A stretch of 64,000 nt of DNA from Pseudorasbora parva. Lineage: Eukaryota > Chordata > Actinopteri > Cypriniformes > Gobionidae. A program made the translations under genes and the position numbers. Of the stretch, positions 60,613 to 64,000 are shown in pieces. How positions within the stretch are numbered: the stretch's first letter is position 1; every line of letters begins with the position of its first letter. The stretch covers positions 42,998,054 through 43,062,053 of the forward strand of contig NC_090172.1 of the NCBI RefSeq assembly GCF_024679245.1, in the 5' to 3' direction. Below the pieces are notes generated by a model. That model was not told the origin of the DNA and did not search any database. It worked only from the letters and a program-made list of their open reading frames with translations.

Positions 60613-63061
60613 CGGGATAGAAAAATATGAAAACACACATGCACACCCCCTATAGCACCTGCTACCATATGAACCCTCCACGTCCTACGTGTCCCCATTG
60701 GGAACTTTCCCTTATTATTCTCAGCTCTGTGCCTCCCTACCAACTCTTAGTACATTTATAGCACATCTGGAGAGCAGGTTAGTGATGCGTTTTAGAGCAA
60801 GTGGGAATGGCAGAGGGTCAACTACATGGAAATTAAAAACTGGTGTATAAACAATTTTATTTATTTTTTAGAAATTGCTAGCAAATTTCACAAGAAAAAA
60901 TTAAACATGACATTTTGAAGTTGAAAACTGAAATAGTACTTTTAGTATAACAGTAATTGTATTCCAATAATCTTTGTGATTTTTCAGTTTACAGAAGGCC
61001 TACTCTGGATTTGCACAGAAGGATAATGCAGGCCAAACTTTTCTAGCTTTATTTGAGGACATCAGATACGTTGCAGTCATTAAACATCTGCAACACCATT
61101 AATCCCATATTCCTCACATCTCCAGAGGTGCAGTAGAGAACACATTGAGCTCTGGGTGGGAAGCCTTGCCGGTGATTTCCTGCCTGTGCGGTTGAGTCTG
61201 TGGAGAAATTGTTTTCTGGAAAGAGGCAACGATAGCAAGCAATAATCAAAGAAGGATTTCACCCTCGGCTGCGCTCTCAACAGGATTAAGACGCACCACT
61301 CACTGACATTAGCCACTAAAGCCTTTTAGCTCAGTCAGCAGCGCTATGAGAGGAGAGAGAGCCCTTCAGTCAATTACTGCTCGGTCTAATATATGTACAT
61401 GTCATACAGCCCATATCACATACACCACAAATGACAACTTGCTTGACTGTGAGATTCAGCTCAATTCCAGTCTGCTCTCTGCTGAAACTGGATTATTAGG
61501 AAAAAATCGGATGGAATACAAATGTTCAAACAGTACTGGATCAAACAGTGCGGTTTGGGAAATTGCTCTTGGCTGTCAAAATCAAGACTAAACTGGTAGC
61601 GGTTTGCATATTGAGTGTGTTGTGAATGTGGTCTGCAGAGTGTGAGGGTGCTTGTGGGTGACGGTCTTTAAACCACAGTGAATTGTTTGCATAGCAGTGA
61701 TATACAGCTGTCCCCCTCCCCAAACTGAGCAAGAGATACAGCATTTGAACTGAGCACTGTTGGATAAAATAATTCGTATTTGAGGGCAGCTTTGAGAAAT
61801 GTCACAGATGAAAACAACAGGTAATATATATGTCTGTGTGAAATAGTATGTGCGAAAGAAAGAATAAACAGTACTGGACATTATTAATAGTCCATAAATG
61901 TTTTGTTTGTTTGTTTTTTGGTAAAAACTGATGCAATTCAACACCCAAAAAGCAAATGTGTTTGCTTTTGATTGTTTTAAAAGAACCTGCTCATTTGAGT
62001 CATTCGTTGGGGAATCAATTGGACTACGCAGGATGGTTTTGATTTACTAAAAATAACTATTTCATAAGAGTCAGTCATTTTGGACAGGAATCCTTGGACT
62101 ATACTTTAGGTCATGCTGCATGGCTCTGATATACTACAAAGGACAGACTCATTACACTGGCTGTGCTGTATGGTTTTGAATCACTAAACACAACTGTCGC
62201 ATAAAAGTCATCCGTTCAAGAATTGCGCTATTGATTAAGTAGTAGTGTTGCAGTGCCATTGCACAGCGGTGCTTTGAAACACTGCCACAGAAATTTAGTA
62301 TTGACAGAATGCACATGTGAGAACTATTGATGTAACTGAACTGTATTCGGTAAAAGTGTCATGAACCCATCCCTCAAACCCTTCTAGAAGGTGGGAAAAG
62401 GGGAGACAACAACTAATAAAACACCTGACCTGCAATACATTCATTATACAGACACATGAATATTCTAATGTGCGTTGAGGGCACCTTGATGCATTTTAAA
62501 AATCTAACCCTATATGACAACAAATTCCTAAGAATGAGGAAGAAACGCATTAATATGTGCATACACGGTACTGGTTCATGTTTAGATCAATACAGTATGT
62601 GAAATATGTCCATAAAAACTTGAAACACGCTTACTCCAGTCCATATATGATCTATGATCCGTGTTAGGAGCAACTCATCACAGCATGCCACACAAAAAAC
62701 GCTCACATGCGCGCGCCGCATGTTGTTATATGTTGTTCGGATTCTTTGCTGTAATACAATCTCATGCATAATACAGTTCAGTGATTAGGTTAAAAGTTCA
62801 TTCTTATGAATAAATGCAGCGAAGCGCTCAGAACCGGATGACGTGGAATTGTGCTCTCCATCCCCGGCAGCCAATAACACACTCCGGATGCACGCTTCTG
62901 GGTCTGATTCCGTGGCGTTGCTTCGACTTTACTTTTCAACCCGGAAGAACAAAATTGCCCAGAAAAACACTTTTGATTAAATTTCCACTTGTTGATTAAA
63001 TTAATGAGTGCTTTTAGTGTTTTCTGTGATGTGGAGTCTATACATATCTGTTCACATCTTA
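60613..63061. other. Non-coding, no recognised feature
   Basis: Unique intronic sequence. On the minus strand a CTCCACAG acceptor-like site near 61197 precedes an open stretch, but the translation does not resemble ENTREP or any family I know. Other open frames (61346-61944, 62587-62999) are unrecognised. Confidence 0.4.
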
Positions 63062-63205
63062 AAGGGGTGATAAATAAGTGACTTTAGATATATATTCTAT
63101 TGTGAATAAAATATAGGTTTATGAGATTTGTAAATTATTGCATTCCTTTTTTATTCACAATTTGTACAATGCCCCAACTTTTTTAGAATTGGGTTTGTAG
63201 TTAGT
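63062..63205. repeat. Fragment of a DNA-element end
   Basis: ATTCACAATTTGTACAATGCCCCAACTTTTTTAGAATTGGGTTTGTA resembles a terminal segment (CCCAACTTTTTTGGAATTGGGGTTGTA type) that I recall as abundant in fish. No opposite end is visible. Confidence 0.45.
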
Positions 63206-63234
63206 CATTTTAAATGTTACATTTCTGCTGGGTT

Positions 63235-63345
63235 TTGTTTGTTGTTGTTGTATTTTTGATCAAATTAATGCAGCCTTGGTGCATTAGAGACTTCTTTCAA
63301 AAAAAATTTTTTAAATCTTGCTGACCCCAAACTTTTAAACGCTGG
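63235..63345 (+). repeat. AACGGTAGTG-family fragment
   Basis: TATTTTTGATCAAATTAATGCAGCCTTGGTGCATTAGAGACTTCTTTCAAAA...CTTGCTGACCCCAAACTTTTAAACG matches the 3' part of the family at 14317-14830. Confidence 0.65.
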
Positions 63346-64000
63346 TACTTTTAAATGCTAGTGTATTATTTTAGTGTGTTTGACAAACTTTTATTTTGGA
63401 TTCAATTAATCAATTTAAAAATGCTAATAATTTTCTAAAAAATCCATAATATCAATAAATAAATAATACAATTGTGCCAAAAATGTAAATGCACAACGAC
63501 ACAGACACACAAGTTTGTGTTCATTGAGTGCGCCATCTAATATCATCAAATAAAAGCTGCTGCGATGTTCAACATTCCCTGACAGAAAAACTGAACAAGC
63601 AAATTTATAGCTACAGTAATGTTCTCCTCATCTCTGTACCAAAATTCCACATGATCGTATATTCTCTCAAAATGATGTTTTTTTTGTTTTGTTTTTACAT
63701 GATGCCCTGAAGGAGCAATGAAGATATTCAGAAGCTGAGCTTCTAGCACCAAAAAAAAAGAGCAGAAGGCCATAAATGATCAAATCAAAAATCCGAAAAC
63801 ACAAGAACATGCACCACAATCTGTCAAACCCACTTCTACTCAACAGACTCCACGACACAGCTGTTCAGACAGGCTGCTGCTTGATACTATTGTTCCGGCT
63901 GCCGTAACGACATCAGCAGGCCTCTGGTGATGTCAGCAGGACGGTCAAGTAAGTGAGAAGATTTCAACCGGGCTCATGTGTAGCTCAACTGATGTCCATG
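63346..64000. other. Non-coding, no recognised feature
   Basis: Unique sequence to the window edge. There is no exon with supporting splice sites. Confidence 0.45.

Noticed and set aside
61080..61316. Minus-strand open frame preceded by an acceptor-like CTCCACAG, considered as an upstream ENTREP exon
   Set aside because: The translation has no membrane helix or ENTREP motif, and no donor in a compatible phase was found.

Overview
The window is vertebrate nuclear DNA, almost certainly from a teleost and most likely a cyprinid. There is no operon structure, and exons are tiny islands between GT-AG splice sites. Many interspersed repeats match families I recall from zebrafish and carp: TTAA-flanked MITEs, hAT elements, Tc1-like fossils, an L2-type LINE 3' end and small LTRs. 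The family names come from memory and were not searched.

Only one protein-coding gene can be supported. It lies on the minus strand and is represented by three consecutive internal exons: 57087-57143 (19 codons), 10947-11057 (37 codons) and 7602-7733 (44 codons). All junctions are phase 0. Joined, they give 100 residues of a tetraspan membrane protein of the ENTREP/FAM189 family, best matched to ENTREP2 (FAM189A1). The introns are about 46.0 kb (11058-57086) and 3.2 kb (7734-10946). The 5' exons should lie beyond 64000 and the 3' exons below position 1.

Layout. 1-7600 is the intron downstream of the last exon seen. It carries three MITEs and a CT/CA microsatellite just beyond that exon's donor site. 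7602-11057 holds two exons and a repeat-poor 3.2-kb intron. 11058-57086 is the giant intron, where transposons have accumulated: a nested stack at 18490-22294, a solo LTR with a 5-bp target duplication at 24420-25110, a TIR-bounded element filled with a 1.6-kb minisatellite at 25270-27191, a hairpin MITE at 32664-32931, Tc1 fossils near 35 kb and 44 kb, a PIF/Harbinger-like MITE with a possible Myb/SANT remnant at 44708-45277, several TTAA MITEs at 47-55 kb, and an L2-like LINE 3' end at 55716-56690. 57144-64000 is the next intron upstream and carries a hAT element that has split an older MITE.

The long open frames around 25.5-26.7 kb are translations of the minisatellite, not genes. I found no rRNA, tRNA, CRISPR or bacterial-type system. 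Nothing here is clearly a new biological system. The most interesting points are the TIR-derived minisatellite, the nested transposon stack with head-to-head LTRs, and a UG-rich tract beside a splice donor.
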